Assembly (NCBI RefSeq): GCF_021531475.1
Contig: NZ_JADYTX010000002.1
Location: 1-64,000, forward strand
Reading direction: 5' to 3'
From: Fusobacterium perfoetens
GTDB taxonomy: Bacteria > Fusobacteriota > Fusobacteriia > Fusobacteriales > Fusobacteriaceae
Length of the DNA: 64,000 bases
The translations under genes were made by a program, and so were the position numbers. The notes beneath the pieces are model-generated. The model searched no databases. It was given only the letters and a program-made list of their open reading frames with translations, and was not told the DNA's origin. This document shows, in pieces, positions 24,083 to 32,592 of the stretch (position 1 is the first letter of the stretch; the number at the start of each line of letters is the position of its first letter).

Positions 24083-25297
24083 TTATAGGTTACCACAGAA
24101 GTTTAAGAAGAAAGTGATGATCGCAGCATTTGTAAAGTTACTGATAAGACCACCTATTACTGGTACAACGAAGAAAGCGATTTTTGAATATCCATATTTA
24201 TCACAAACAGTTTTCATTGTTGCCATTGATACTGGTACAGCTCCTAAACCAAATCCTGTATGTCCTACTGCCATAACTGCTGCGTCGTAGTTCTTTCCAA
24301 GTAATCTGAAAGAGATAAATGCAGCGAAAGTAACCATTAAAACAACTTGAGCTATTAATAATATTACCATAGGAATTGCAAGGTCAGCTAATTGCCATAA
24401 TTTCATAGTCATTATTGACATTGTAACGAACATTGCAAGAGAAATTTCTCCTAAAATATCTATAGATTCATATAAAGCCTCATCTTCACCGATACAAGTA
24501 TCATATATGATTCTTATTAAAAGTCCACCAAGCATACATAAAACGTGGATAGGTAAGTTTACACCAGGTAAAACTTTTTTAAGGATAACAAGAAGTGTAG
24601 CTCCAAATCCACAAGCGATAAACATTAGACAAGCACCTTTTAAACTTCTAGCTTTATTCATTATAAATTCTTTTTGGTTAGCTTTTTCCATTTCAGCTAT
24701 CTCTTCAGCTGTAGCATTTCCTTTTAAACCATATTTTTGAACGATAGCATTTCCTAAAGGTCCACCAACGATACAACCAGAAATTAATCCAAATGTAGCA
24801 GCCGCAATAGCAACTTCAACAGCTCCAGTAGCTCCCATTTGTTCAGCTATTGGGGCAAATGATGCAGCATTTCCGTGTCCACCAGTCATTGGGATAGAAC
24901 CAGTCATAAGAGCGATTAAAGGTTTAACTCCTAAAACTTTTCCAAGACCAACTGCTAAAACGTTTTGTAAAAATGCAGTAACTGCAGCCAAGATAGTGAA
25001 GATAACTATTAGTTTTCCACCTTTTTTAAGTAAGCTAAGTCCAGCAGCAGCTCCACTAGCAGCGAAGAATAAACAATAGAATAAAGTATTTGTAGTTTTA
25101 CTATCAAATTTAAAATCCACAATTCCGTTAACGTGTAATCCACAAGCTATAATTGCAAATAAAAGCCCCCCTACAACAGCTGATGGAATACAGTACTTTT
25201 TCAAAATAGGAAATTTATTTCTTAAATAATCTCCTAACCAAATTAATAAAACTGTGAATGCAAGTGTTTGGAATATATCCAATTTAATCTCTAGCAT
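24083..25297 (-). CDS. gltS: Sodium/glutamate symporter
   Basis: A 404-residue GltS-family carrier with about ten membrane segments and the two pore-loop-like regions GSIPMTGGHGNAASFAP and AVGHTGFGLGAVPVSMATM. It takes up glutamate with Na+. Length is usual for the family (about 400). Single-gene unit. Confidence 0.93.
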   Translation of the reverse strand: MLEIKLDIFQTLAFTVLLIWLGDYLRNKFPILKKYCIPSAVVGGLLFAIIACGLHVNGIVDFKFDSKTTNTLFYCLFFAASGAAAGLSLLKKGGKLIVIFTILAAVTAFLQNVLAVGLGKVLGVKPLIALMTGSIPMTGGHGNAASFAPIAEQMGATGAVEVAIAAATFGLISGCIVGGPLGNAIVQKYGLKGNATAEEIAEMEKANQKEFIMNKARSLKGACLMFIACGFGATLLVILKKVLPGVNLPIHVLCMLGGLLIRIIYDTCIGEDEALYESIDILGEISLAMFVTMSIMTMKLWQLADLAIPMVILLIAQVVLMVTFAAFISFRLLGKNYDAAVMAVGHTGFGLGAVPVSMATMKTVCDKYGYSKIAFFVVPVIGGLISNFTNAAIITFFLNFCGNL

Positions 25298-25490
25298 ATA
25301 AAAACCTCCCTACAAAGTAAATAAAAACTATATAGAATATATAGCAATTTTTATACCAAATATTAAAAAAATTTATATCCTTAATATATAAGGGAAAAGA
25401 AAAAAATAAAAATAAAAAATATATTAAAATAGGAAAAAAATTCCAAAAATAAAAAAATAAGATGGAAAATAATTCCTATATAAGTAATTT

Positions 25491-25519
25491 TTGCTAAGGA
25501 ATGAAATCCGTGATATAAT
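25491..25519 (+). promoter_or_regulatory. Promoter of the M15-type lipoprotein gene
   Basis: TTGCTA at 25491-25496, 17-bp spacer, TG extension and TATAAT at 25514-25519. Confidence 0.7.
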
Positions 25520-25557
25520 GAAAAAGAGATTATATTTTTATGAAAGAGGATAAGTAG

Positions 25558-26037
25558 ATGAAAAAAATAATAGTTATTTTAACGATTTTATTTTTATTTG
25601 TTGGGTGTGGAAGAGTTCAGAAGAGAGGAAACCAAAAAATCTCGAGACATTTTACATTTTATGAGGCTACATATAGCTCTTATGGGAAAAGACATAGAAT
25701 CTCCAACTATCCAACAAGGGCAGACTACAAAAGAATAAGAAGCACAGCTCAGAGAATGGAGAGAATAAGAAAAATAGTGGGAAAACAAATCCATATAAAT
25801 AGTTGGTATAGAGGTTATAAAATAAATAGGAGAGTAGGGGGAAGTAGTACTTCTGCCCATACAAAAGGTTTAGCTGTTGATTTTAAAGTAAATGGAAGTG
25901 AAAGAGAGGCTTTTAATAGAATTATAAAATCAGGTTATAGCTACGACCAGATTATCTATTATTCTAGAAAAGGGTATATTCATATAAGTTTTAAGGAAAA
26001 TCCTCGCCACGAGAGAAGACAGAGATTTTATAGATAA
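25558..26037 (+). CDS. D-Ala-D-Ala carboxypeptidase-like M15 family lipoprotein
   Basis: A 159-residue lipoprotein. The signal peptide ends in the lipobox LFVGC (Cys near 17-18). The mature part is a small Zn peptidase-like domain of the M15/DUF882 type with HINSWYRGYKIN, SAHTKGLAVDF (metal-binding His and Asp) and KGYIHISF (second His). Such enzymes trim peptidoglycan peptides in the periplasm. RBS-like AGAGGATAAG precedes the ATG. Its own extended -10 promoter lies upstream. Confidence 0.8.
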   Translation: MKKIIVILTILFLFVGCGRVQKRGNQKISRHFTFYEATYSSYGKRHRISNYPTRADYKRIRSTAQRMERIRKIVGKQIHINSWYRGYKINRRVGGSSTSAHTKGLAVDFKVNGSEREAFNRIIKSGYSYDQIIYYSRKGYIHISFKENPRHERRQRFYR

Positions 26038-26040
26038 AAA

Positions 26041-26470
26041 AATTAATGTTGCCAAATTTTAAAAATAGTGTTGCCAGATCTATTTTTTATAAAGTTATAT
26101 TATTAGATGAATTATGATAATGATGTGCCATTTGTTGCCAAAGTTTTTATTGAGTTGGCACAGCTTTAATACCTTTTATTTTATATAGTTATAACTAAAA
26201 TTTTAGATTTGTGCCAAAAGTTGTGAAAAATTATACATATTTATATATGTAAATCTAAATAGGTAAATAAAATTATAATTTAGAAAATTTATATGTATAT
26301 AGTATATTTAGTGGCACACTTTTCATATTTTTAAATATAAATAATTAATATATCTAAAGTTAGGAATGTGCCAAAAGAAATATTGAATGGCACATTATTT
26401 TTTATATCCTTATGTTTTATGAGATTAAGAAAAGTGGCTTTGGCAACACTTTTAGCACAATTAGGCACAT
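26041..26470. repeat. Gene-free segment with a cluster of TGCCA/TGGCA inverted repeats
   Basis: No open frame of note in about 430 bases between convergent genes. It holds at least ten copies of TGCCA or its complement TGGCA: 26049, 26071, 26125, 26135, 26155, 26211, 26312, 26368, 26388, 26440. Several are exact inverted pairs: AGTGTTGCCA (26067) with TGGCAACACT (26441), GTTGCCAAAG (26134) with CTTTGGCAAC (26438), GTGCCA (26125) with TGGCAC (26156), and GTGCCA (26368) with TGGCAC (26388). GTGCCAAAAG occurs twice directly (26211, 26368). It could be a structured RNA, a binding-site array or a decayed repeat; identity unknown. Confidence 0.75.
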
Positions 26471-26476
26471 AAAAAA

Positions 26477-26505
26477 ATATCCTTTATCAAAGAAATAAAG
26501 GATAT
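26477..26505 (-). terminator. Terminator of the TauE-like gene
   Basis: ATATCCTTTAT/ATAAAGGATAT arms (26477-26487 and 26495-26505) with a minus-strand T-run just beyond. Confidence 0.8.
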
Positions 26506-26528
26506 AATCTATATTATATATTTAGTTT

Positions 26529-27296
26529 TTAGAAAAATTTAGATATTACCATTTTTGCAAGAGTAATTGATGTAACTATTACGAAGAAAGGTTTAACGAA
26601 TTTACCACCTTTGCTTATAGCAAGTTTAGCTCCACAATGTCCTCCGAAGAACATAACAGTTCCAAATATCAAAGCATAAGTATACTCAATATTTCCATAA
26701 TAGATAAACATAATAAGACTTGCAAAGTTTCCTACTAAATTTAAAACCTTGGCATTTCCAGTAGAGATAACAAAGTCCATTCCATATATTTTTATAAAAG
26801 CAAATAAAAGGAAAGACCCAGTTCCTGGACCAAAGAAACCATTATAAAATCCGATAACTGTTGACATAATGCAACCAGCGATTATATTTTTTTTGTTAAG
26901 CCCTTTGAAATTATCTTCTAAACCGATATTTTTATTGACAACTGTATAGATAAGCATTATAAATAATAAAAATATAATAAGTGGTTCTAATATTTTATCA
27001 TCTATCAAATTAAGTACATAAACACCTAGACAAGCTCCCAAAAAGTTTAATGGCACAAGGTATTTAAGCAGTGATGTAGTCATTTTACCAGAGGTAAAAA
27101 ATTTGATGCAACTTCCAACAGAAGATATAGTTGAGGCAAGTTTATGACTTCCCATAACAAGATGGATAGGAATTCCGATAGACATAAAAGCAGGTAGACT
27201 AATCAGACCTCCACCACCAGCAATAGCATCAACAGCAGCAGCAATAAAACTTAAAACACCAACAAAGATAAAATTTTCCAAAGGCATACCAAACAT
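26529..27296 (-). CDS. TSUP/TauE-SafE family membrane transporter
   Basis: A 255-residue membrane protein with about eight hydrophobic segments. It has AAAVDAIAGGGGLISLPAF near the N-terminus and FYNGFFGPGTGSFLLFAF in the middle, the paired repeats of TauE/SafE permeases. These carry small anions, often sulfite, sulfonates or thiosulfate. Substrate unknown. RBS AGGAGG. The downstream GntR gene is on the same strand but transcribed separately. Confidence 0.88.
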   Translation of the reverse strand: MFGMPLENFIFVGVLSFIAAAVDAIAGGGGLISLPAFMSIGIPIHLVMGSHKLASTISSVGSCIKFFTSGKMTTSLLKYLVPLNFLGACLGVYVLNLIDDKILEPLIIFLLFIMLIYTVVNKNIGLEDNFKGLNKKNIIAGCIMSTVIGFYNGFFGPGTGSFLLFAFIKIYGMDFVISTGNAKVLNLVGNFASLIMFIYYGNIEYTYALIFGTVMFFGGHCGAKLAISKGGKFVKPFFVIVTSITLAKMVISKFF

Positions 27297-27381
27297 AATA
27301 TTTCCTCCTAGTCAAATAAAGATACCCCAATATAATAATAGTTTATAAAAGTCATTTTGTCAATAAAAATACTAAAGAAAA

Positions 27382-27412
27382 AAGAGAATATATTAAAATA
27401 TCCTCTTAAAAA
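27382..27412 (-). terminator. Terminator of the GntR gene
   Basis: AAGAG and ATAT arms pair with ATAT and CTCTT (27382-27407), followed by T-rich sequence on the minus strand. Confidence 0.55.
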
Positions 27413-27421
27413 ATTTTCTTA

Positions 27422-28057
27422 TTAAAAAAGTATTCCTAAATAGTATTTGTAAGAATTTTCTATATGATTTCTAAAAGCCTTTACTGCTTTTTCCTTTTCC
27501 CCAGCCAAGATATAATTGATAGTTTCAATATGCTCCCTATTAGATTCCTCTATTCTCTCTTTGCTTTTTTTATCAAAAGAAAGCTTTCTAATTCTCACTA
27601 GATGTTCAAAAGTAGTGTTTAGCATATTTTTAACAAAAACATTGTCAACAGAATTAAAAATATAAAGATGGAAATCGTTATCAAGTTTATCTCTTTCAGA
27701 TTGATTCCAACTCTCATACTCTTCAAATCTACTTTTGAAAAGTTGTAATTTAACAGATGAAAGGTTAGCAAATGCAAGTTCTAGGACAGCTGGTTCAAAG
27801 TGGATCCTCACTTCAAAAATAGCATTGACCATATTCTCATCTACCTCAGTTACAAAGATTCCTTTACGTGGCATATTTGTAACCCAAAGCTCATTCTCAA
27901 GTCTTGATAGAGCCTCTCTTACAGGAGTTCTACTTATTTCTAAAAGATCTCCTAACTTTTTTTCTTCTAAGTATTCTCCGGGAGAAAACTCAAGATTTAT
28001 AATTTTATCTTTTATAATACTGTAAGCTTTTTCTTTTAAATTAACATAATTCCCCAT
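27422..28057 (-). CDS. GntR family regulator, FadR/FCD subfamily
   Basis: A 211-residue regulator. The winged HTH (about 8-70) contains GEYLEEKKLGDLLEISRTPVREALSRLE. The all-helical FCD domain follows with metal-binding residues in DNDFHLYIF and NREHIETINYIL. FCD proteins sense small carboxylic acids; the ligand is unknown. It is upstream of the TauE-like gene on the same strand and could regulate it. Confidence 0.92.
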   Translation of the reverse strand: MGNYVNLKEKAYSIIKDKIINLEFSPGEYLEEKKLGDLLEISRTPVREALSRLENELWVTNMPRKGIFVTEVDENMVNAIFEVRIHFEPAVLELAFANLSSVKLQLFKSRFEEYESWNQSERDKLDNDFHLYIFNSVDNVFVKNMLNTTFEHLVRIRKLSFDKKSKERIEESNREHIETINYILAGEKEKAVKAFRNHIENSYKYYLGILF

Positions 28058-28138
28058 AAAAAACCTCTTTTCATTCTACAAATAGTCTATTTATAGTATA
28101 CTCTTTTCAACAAAAAATATCAAATGATTTATAAAAAA

Positions 28139-28170
28139 AACCTTTTAATCGTTAAGACTAAAAGGTTTAG
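28139..28170 (-). terminator. Terminator of tRNA-Gln
   Basis: AACCTTTTA/TAAAAGGTT arms (28139-28147 and 28159-28167) with eight T on the minus strand. Confidence 0.8.
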
Positions 28171-28181
28171 TAGTTTATTAA

Positions 28182-28256
28182 TGGCTGGGATGGCTGGATT
28201 CGAACCAACGCATAACGGAGTCAAAGTCCGTTGCCTTACCGCTTGGCGACATCCCA
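28182..28256 (-). tRNA. tRNA-Gln (anticodon UUG)
   Basis: 75-base cloverleaf on the minus strand. The acceptor stem TGGGATG pairs with CATCCCA, followed by discriminator G and encoded CCA. The anticodon stem ACGGA/TCCGT closes loop CTTTGAC, giving anticodon TTG. The T arm contains GGTTCGAATCC. It stands alone with its own terminator. Confidence 0.97.
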
Positions 28257-28342
28257 ACTTATTTGGACTTGTTAATTATACCAAATAAAATAATAGTTGT
28301 CAATTAAAAAATATTTTTTTATTAAAAAGTATTGATATTCAA

Positions 28343-29152
28343 CTATTTGTTTTGAGTTTTTGCTATTAATTTAGCAACTATTTCTTCTAAAGCGTCGTGA
28401 GCGGCATTTTTTTCACCAGAACCGATATAAGGATTTCCAGAGTCACCAGCAGTAACGATAGCAGGGTTCATAGGAACTTTTCCTAAGAAATCTACACCTA
28501 AATCATTAGCAGCTTTTTCTCCTCCACCAGTTTTAAATATGTCGATTCTTTCTCCACAGTGTGGGCATACAAATCCACTCATATTTTCTACTATACCAAG
28601 GATTGGTAAGTTGATAAGTTTTGAGAATTTAATAGATTTTCTTGAGTCAAGAATAGATACATCTTGAGGAGTAGTAACAATAACACTTCCATCAGCTTTT
28701 CCAATAGATTGAGCAATTGTTAAAGGTTCATCTCCTGTTCCAGGTGGTAAGTCAACTACAAGGTAGTCAAGTTCTCCCCATTGAACATCTCCTAAAAATT
28801 GGTGTATTGCTCCTATTTTTGCAGGTCCTCTCCAGATAATAGGGTCATCAGAAGAACCTAAGAAGAAACTTAGAGAAACTACTTTTAATTTTCCATCTAA
28901 TAATTCTAATGGTTTGAAAGTAGCTGCTTTATATCCTTCTTTTCCTAACATAAGTGCAACATTTGGTCCGTGAATATCAGCATCTAAAATCCCTACTGTG
29001 TAACCTTTTAGAGCTAGACCGTAAGCGATATTTGTAGACATAGTAGATTTTCCAACTCCACCTTTTCCACTCATAACAACGATTTTATGTTTAACTTGTT
29101 CCATATTTTTTTTAACTCTTAGGTCAAGTTCACTCATTTCTTTGTTAACCAT
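28343..29152 (-). CDS. mrp: Mrp/NBP35 family Fe-S cluster carrier ATPase
   Basis: A 269-residue cytoplasmic P-loop ATPase of the ApbC/Mrp type. It has GKGGVGKST at 29-37, DADIHGPNV, DLPPGTGDE and the CPHCG pair (Cys196 and Cys199) that bridges a [4Fe-4S] cluster between subunits. It delivers clusters to apo-proteins. RBS AGGAGG. Confidence 0.94.
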   Translation of the reverse strand: MVNKEMSELDLRVKKNMEQVKHKIVVMSGKGGVGKSTMSTNIAYGLALKGYTVGILDADIHGPNVALMLGKEGYKAATFKPLELLDGKLKVVSLSFFLGSSDDPIIWRGPAKIGAIHQFLGDVQWGELDYLVVDLPPGTGDEPLTIAQSIGKADGSVIVTTPQDVSILDSRKSIKFSKLINLPILGIVENMSGFVCPHCGERIDIFKTGGGEKAANDLGVDFLGKVPMNPAIVTAGDSGNPYIGSGEKNAAHDALEEIVAKLIAKTQNK

Positions 29153-29289
29153 ATGATTTTTCCTCCTAAACTTATAAGAATTTGTTTTCTTAAACTTTAC
29201 AAAATTAACTATAATACAAAATAATTTTACTACTGATTTTATTAAATGTCAATAGAATATCAAATCAAAGTTATATAAATAAAAATTTG

Positions 29290-29329
29290 TTGATTTTTTC
29301 AGAAAAAAAGTATATACTATGTATATACT
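29290..29329 (+). promoter_or_regulatory. mazEF promoter and palindromic operator
   Basis: TTGATT (29290-29295), 17-bp spacer and TATACT (29313-29318). The -10 lies inside the perfect palindrome AGTATATAC TAT GTATATACT (29309-29329), a typical antitoxin autorepression operator. Confidence 0.8.
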
Positions 29330-29349
29330 AAAAGAAAGGGGTGGTTTTT

Positions 29350-29601
29350 ATGGCATTAACTACTTCAATTTGTAAATGGGGTAATGGTCAAGGAATTAGA
29401 ATACCAAAAAATATTTTAGATGTTTTAGGGTGGAATGAGTCTGAAAAAGTGGAGATTATAGTTGAAGATAATTCTGTAAAAATAAAAAAAGTGTCTGCTA
29501 AAGAGAGAAAAAATATAAAAGAATTATTTAAAAATTACGACGGAGTTTATACAAAAGAAACTATTGATTGGGGAGAGCCAGTAGGTAAAGAGATATGGTA
29601 A
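29350..29601 (+). CDS. mazE: MazE-type antitoxin (AbrB/SpoVT fold)
   Basis: An 83-residue antitoxin. The N-terminal swapped-hairpin DNA-binding domain (KWGNGQGIRIPKNILDVLGW, about 9-28) is followed by an acidic, probably flexible tail that would block MazF. The ATG at 29350 is preferred over the GTG at 29341 because GGGG lies at suitable distance. It overlaps mazF by seven bases. It probably represses its own promoter through the palindrome upstream. Confidence 0.9.
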   Translation: MALTTSICKWGNGQGIRIPKNILDVLGWNESEKVEIIVEDNSVKIKKVSAKERKNIKELFKNYDGVYTKETIDWGEPVGKEIW

Positions 29602-29924
29602 AACAAGGGGATATTATAAAAGTCAATCTTAATCCACAAGCAGGACATGAACAGGCAGGCTATAGACCAGCTGTGGTTGTAAGTAATGATACTTTCAACA
29701 AAATGGCAAGATTAGTAATACTTTGCCCAATAACAAATACTAAAAATAATTTTCCACTTCATATTCCTCTAGATGAAAGAACTAAAACTACTGGGACTGT
29801 TTTATGTGAACATATAAGAGCAATTGACTTAGAGGCAAGACCTCATATTTTTATAGAAAAAATTCCAGATGATATACTAGAGAATATTATTGATGTTGTA
29901 TTTGCTGAAATAGAAAAAGAATAA
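29595..29924 (+). CDS. mazF: MazF-type mRNA interferase toxin
   Basis: A 109-residue toxin of the PemK/MazF family. It has GDIIKVNLNPQAGHEQAGYRPAVVVS at the N-terminus (catalytic Arg in GYRPA) and CPITNT followed by a Thr/Ser-bearing strand in the middle. It cuts mRNA at short sequences; the target is not readable. Translationally coupled to mazE. Confidence 0.93.
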   Translation: MVKQGDIIKVNLNPQAGHEQAGYRPAVVVSNDTFNKMARLVILCPITNTKNNFPLHIPLDERTKTTGTVLCEHIRAIDLEARPHIFIEKIPDDILENIIDVVFAEIEKE

Positions 29925-29934
29925 TAAGATTAAA

Positions 29935-29970
29935 GGGACTGTTGCATTTTTTATAACAGTCCCATTTTAA
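29935..29970 (+). terminator. Terminator after mazF
   Basis: GGGACTGTT (29935-29943) pairs with AACAGTCCC (29955-29963), then ATTTTA. It can also act for the convergent nhaC-type gene. Confidence 0.75.
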
Positions 29971-29976
29971 TAAAAA

Positions 29977-31329
29977 TTATTTATCTATTTTGTTTTCTTC
30001 AAAATTCCAAGGATATTTATTTATATAATAATCAGCAAAAGGTACAAATATAGAAATTATAGCAAGAACAAATAAAAGTCCTTGATACCATAAATATGGT
30101 AATACATCAAAGAATGTAACAGCACCATTTGCGAAACCTATAAGAATTAACATTTGAGCTCCATAAGGGATAATTCCTTGAGCAACACAAGAGAATATAT
30201 CCAAAATAGTTGCAGTTTTTTTTGGGTCAACCTTGAATTTATTACTTATATTTTTAGCGATTGGTCCATTTATAATTATAGCCACAGTATTATTTGCAAC
30301 AGCCATATCTATAAGACCTACTAAAGTTCCAATACCGATAAGAGCAGATTTTTTTCCTTTTATCATAGTTTGGATTTTAGAGATAAGCCAGTTGATACCT
30401 CCAGCTCTTTTTACCATTTCAGCAAGTCCACCAGTAAGAAGTGATAACAAGAAAATCTCTATCATTTTTTCAAATCCTTTGTAGATATTGCTAGAAAATC
30501 CAAGTAGTGTAAAATCAGGAACTACACAAAGTCCAATAGCTCCAGCACTTAATACTCCAACAGTTAAAACTAAAAATACATTTATACCAGCTAGTGAAAG
30601 TCCAAGAACTAATATATAAGGTAGTATTTTTATAAAAGAATAATCATAAACTTCTGGTGGAATAATTGTTGCAGGTTTTCCAAAAACTACTAATAATATA
30701 ATAGTGATAATAGCAGCAGGAGCAGCCACCATAAGATTTACTCTAAATTTGTCCCTCATCTCAACCCCTTGAGTACGAGTAGCAGCGATAGTTGTATCAG
30801 ATATAACAGAAAGATTGTCACCAAATATAGCTCCACCAATAAGAGCAGCAAGAACAAGTCCAAGTGATACTCCAGATTTTTCAGCAAGTCCAACTCCTAT
30901 AGGACCAAGTGACACGATAGCTCCAACAGATGTTCCTGTGGCTGTAGAGATAAATCCAGCAATGATAAAAATCCCAGCGGCTATATATTGAGGCGGAATA
31001 AATGTAAGTCCAAAATTAACAGCAGAATCAACACCACCCATAGCAGAGGCAACTTGAGCAAAAGCTCCAGCCAAAAGATAAACTATACACATTATAAGAA
31101 TATCTTCATTTCCGCAACCTTTTAAAAAACTATCAAATTTTTCATTAAAACTTCCTTTAAAAATTAAAAAAGCCACTATGATACCTACAAATATTGCAAC
31201 TGGTGATGGTAGTTGATAAAATGCCATCTCAGTTCCTTTAAATTGAAGATAACACCCAGTACCTAAATAAACTAAAATAAAAACTAAAAAAGGCACAAGT
31301 CCTCTAAAACTACTTTTCTCTTGAGACAT
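29977..31329 (-). CDS. NhaC-type Na+/H+ antiporter family protein
   Basis: A 450-residue membrane protein with about twelve hydrophobic segments. STATGTSVGAIVSLGPIGVGLAE and GGAIFGDNLSVISDTTIAA give the NhaC ion-binding core. It is diverged from the NhaC at 11183-12643 and has no structured leader visible. It probably exchanges Na+ for H+ or a small solute. Confidence 0.82.
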   Translation of the reverse strand: MSQEKSSFRGLVPFLVFILVYLGTGCYLQFKGTEMAFYQLPSPVAIFVGIIVAFLIFKGSFNEKFDSFLKGCGNEDILIMCIVYLLAGAFAQVASAMGGVDSAVNFGLTFIPPQYIAAGIFIIAGFISTATGTSVGAIVSLGPIGVGLAEKSGVSLGLVLAALIGGAIFGDNLSVISDTTIAATRTQGVEMRDKFRVNLMVAAPAAIITIILLVVFGKPATIIPPEVYDYSFIKILPYILVLGLSLAGINVFLVLTVGVLSAGAIGLCVVPDFTLLGFSSNIYKGFEKMIEIFLLSLLTGGLAEMVKRAGGINWLISKIQTMIKGKKSALIGIGTLVGLIDMAVANNTVAIIINGPIAKNISNKFKVDPKKTATILDIFSCVAQGIIPYGAQMLILIGFANGAVTFFDVLPYLWYQGLLFVLAIISIFVPFADYYINKYPWNFEENKIDK

Positions 31330-31465
31330 CTCTCCCCCTTATAAATTTAATAATCATTACATTATAAAATATATAAGTAAAAAAGTCAATTTTCTATTAA
31401 AATTAAAGAAATAAAAAATTCTCATAAAAAGATAAAAAAAATATATGGCATTTAATAAATATTTA

Positions 31466-31474
31466 TGATATAAT
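31466..31474 (+). promoter_or_regulatory. -10 of the prfA operon
   Basis: TG, one base, TATAAT at 31469-31474 (extended -10), 38 bases before prfA. The -35 is weak (TGGCAT at 31446). Confidence 0.6.
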
Positions 31475-31511
31475 CTATAAGTTAAATATATAATGAGATA
31501 AGGAGAATAAA

Positions 31512-32588
31512 ATGTTTGGAAAATTAGACGAAGTTGTAAAAAGACACGAAGAATTAACTGCATTATTAGGTACTATTGAAGTTGCTAGTGATACAAAAAA
31601 AATGATTGAATATAACAAAGCATTAAACGAAATAACTCCAATAGTTGAAAAATATAATGAGTACAAATCATATAAAGAAGATTTAGATTTTATAAAAGAA
31701 AATATCAAGTCTGAAAAAGATCACGAAATGAAAGCTATGATGCAAGAAGAGATGGCAGAAATTGAAGAAAAATTACCTGACCTTGAAAATGAATTAAGAA
31801 TATTACTTCTTCCAAAAGACCCTAACGATAATAGAAACGTTATCATAGAAATAAGAGGAGGAGCTGGAGGAGACGAGGCTGCTCTATTTGCTGGGGACTT
31901 ATATAGAATGTACACAAGATACGCTGAAAGAAAAAGATGGAAAATAGACGTTATCGAATTCCAAGAAATCGGTGTTGGAGGAGTAAAAGAGGTTGTATTC
32001 TCAATCAGTGGACAAGGAGCTTACTCAAAATTAAAATATGAATCTGGAGTTCACAGAGTACAAAGAGTTCCTGAAACAGAGGCTGCAGGAAGAGTTCATA
32101 CATCAACAGCAACTGTTGCAGTTTTACCAGAAGTTGATGAAGTAGAACAAATTCAATCAATCAACCCATCTGAATTAAAAATTGATACGTATAGATCTGG
32201 AGGAGCAGGGGGACAACACGTTAATATGACTGACTCTGCTGTTAGAATTACTCACTTACCTACAGGAATCGTAGTTCAATGTCAAGATGAAAGATCTCAA
32301 TTAAAAAATAGAGAAAAAGCTATGAAACACTTACTTTCAAAATTATATGAGATGGAATGTGAAAAACAAAGATCTCAAGTTGAAAGCGAAAGAAAACTTC
32401 AAGTAGGAAGTGGAGCTAGATCTGAAAAAATAAGAACATACAACTTCCCTCAAGGAAGAATTACAGACCACAGAATAAAATATACTGTTTATCAATTAGA
32501 GGCATTCTTAGACGGAGATTTAGAAGAGATGATAGATGCCTTAACAACATTTGACCAAGCTGAAAAATTAAAAAATATTGCGGGGTAG
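31512..32588 (+). CDS. prfA: Peptide chain release factor 1
   Basis: A 358-residue RF1. The peptidyl-tRNA hydrolysis motif GGQ is at 233-235 and RVPETEAAGRVHTS carries the PxT stop-reading tripeptide (PET). It reads UAA and UAG, so UAA is a true stop here, which matters for the cas9 nonsense codon. RBS AAGGAG. First gene of an operon with prmC, whose product methylates the GGQ glutamine. Confidence 0.97.
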   Translation: MFGKLDEVVKRHEELTALLGTIEVASDTKKMIEYNKALNEITPIVEKYNEYKSYKEDLDFIKENIKSEKDHEMKAMMQEEMAEIEEKLPDLENELRILLLPKDPNDNRNVIIEIRGGAGGDEAALFAGDLYRMYTRYAERKRWKIDVIEFQEIGVGGVKEVVFSISGQGAYSKLKYESGVHRVQRVPETEAAGRVHTSTATVAVLPEVDEVEQIQSINPSELKIDTYRSGGAGGQHVNMTDSAVRITHLPTGIVVQCQDERSQLKNREKAMKHLLSKLYEMECEKQRSQVESERKLQVGSGARSEKIRTYNFPQGRITDHRIKYTVYQLEAFLDGDLEEMIDALTTFDQAEKLKNIAG

Positions 32589-32592
32589 GTCA

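Noticed and set aside
26125-26400. Sigma-54 promoters suggested by repeated TGGCAC
   Set aside because: None of the TGGCAC copies has TTGC at the required spacing, and the flanking genes are convergent, so promoters there would drive nothing.
26041-26470. A second CRISPR array in the TGCCA-rich segment
   Set aside because: Motif copies are short, in both orientations and irregularly spaced; there is no constant repeat with unique spacers.
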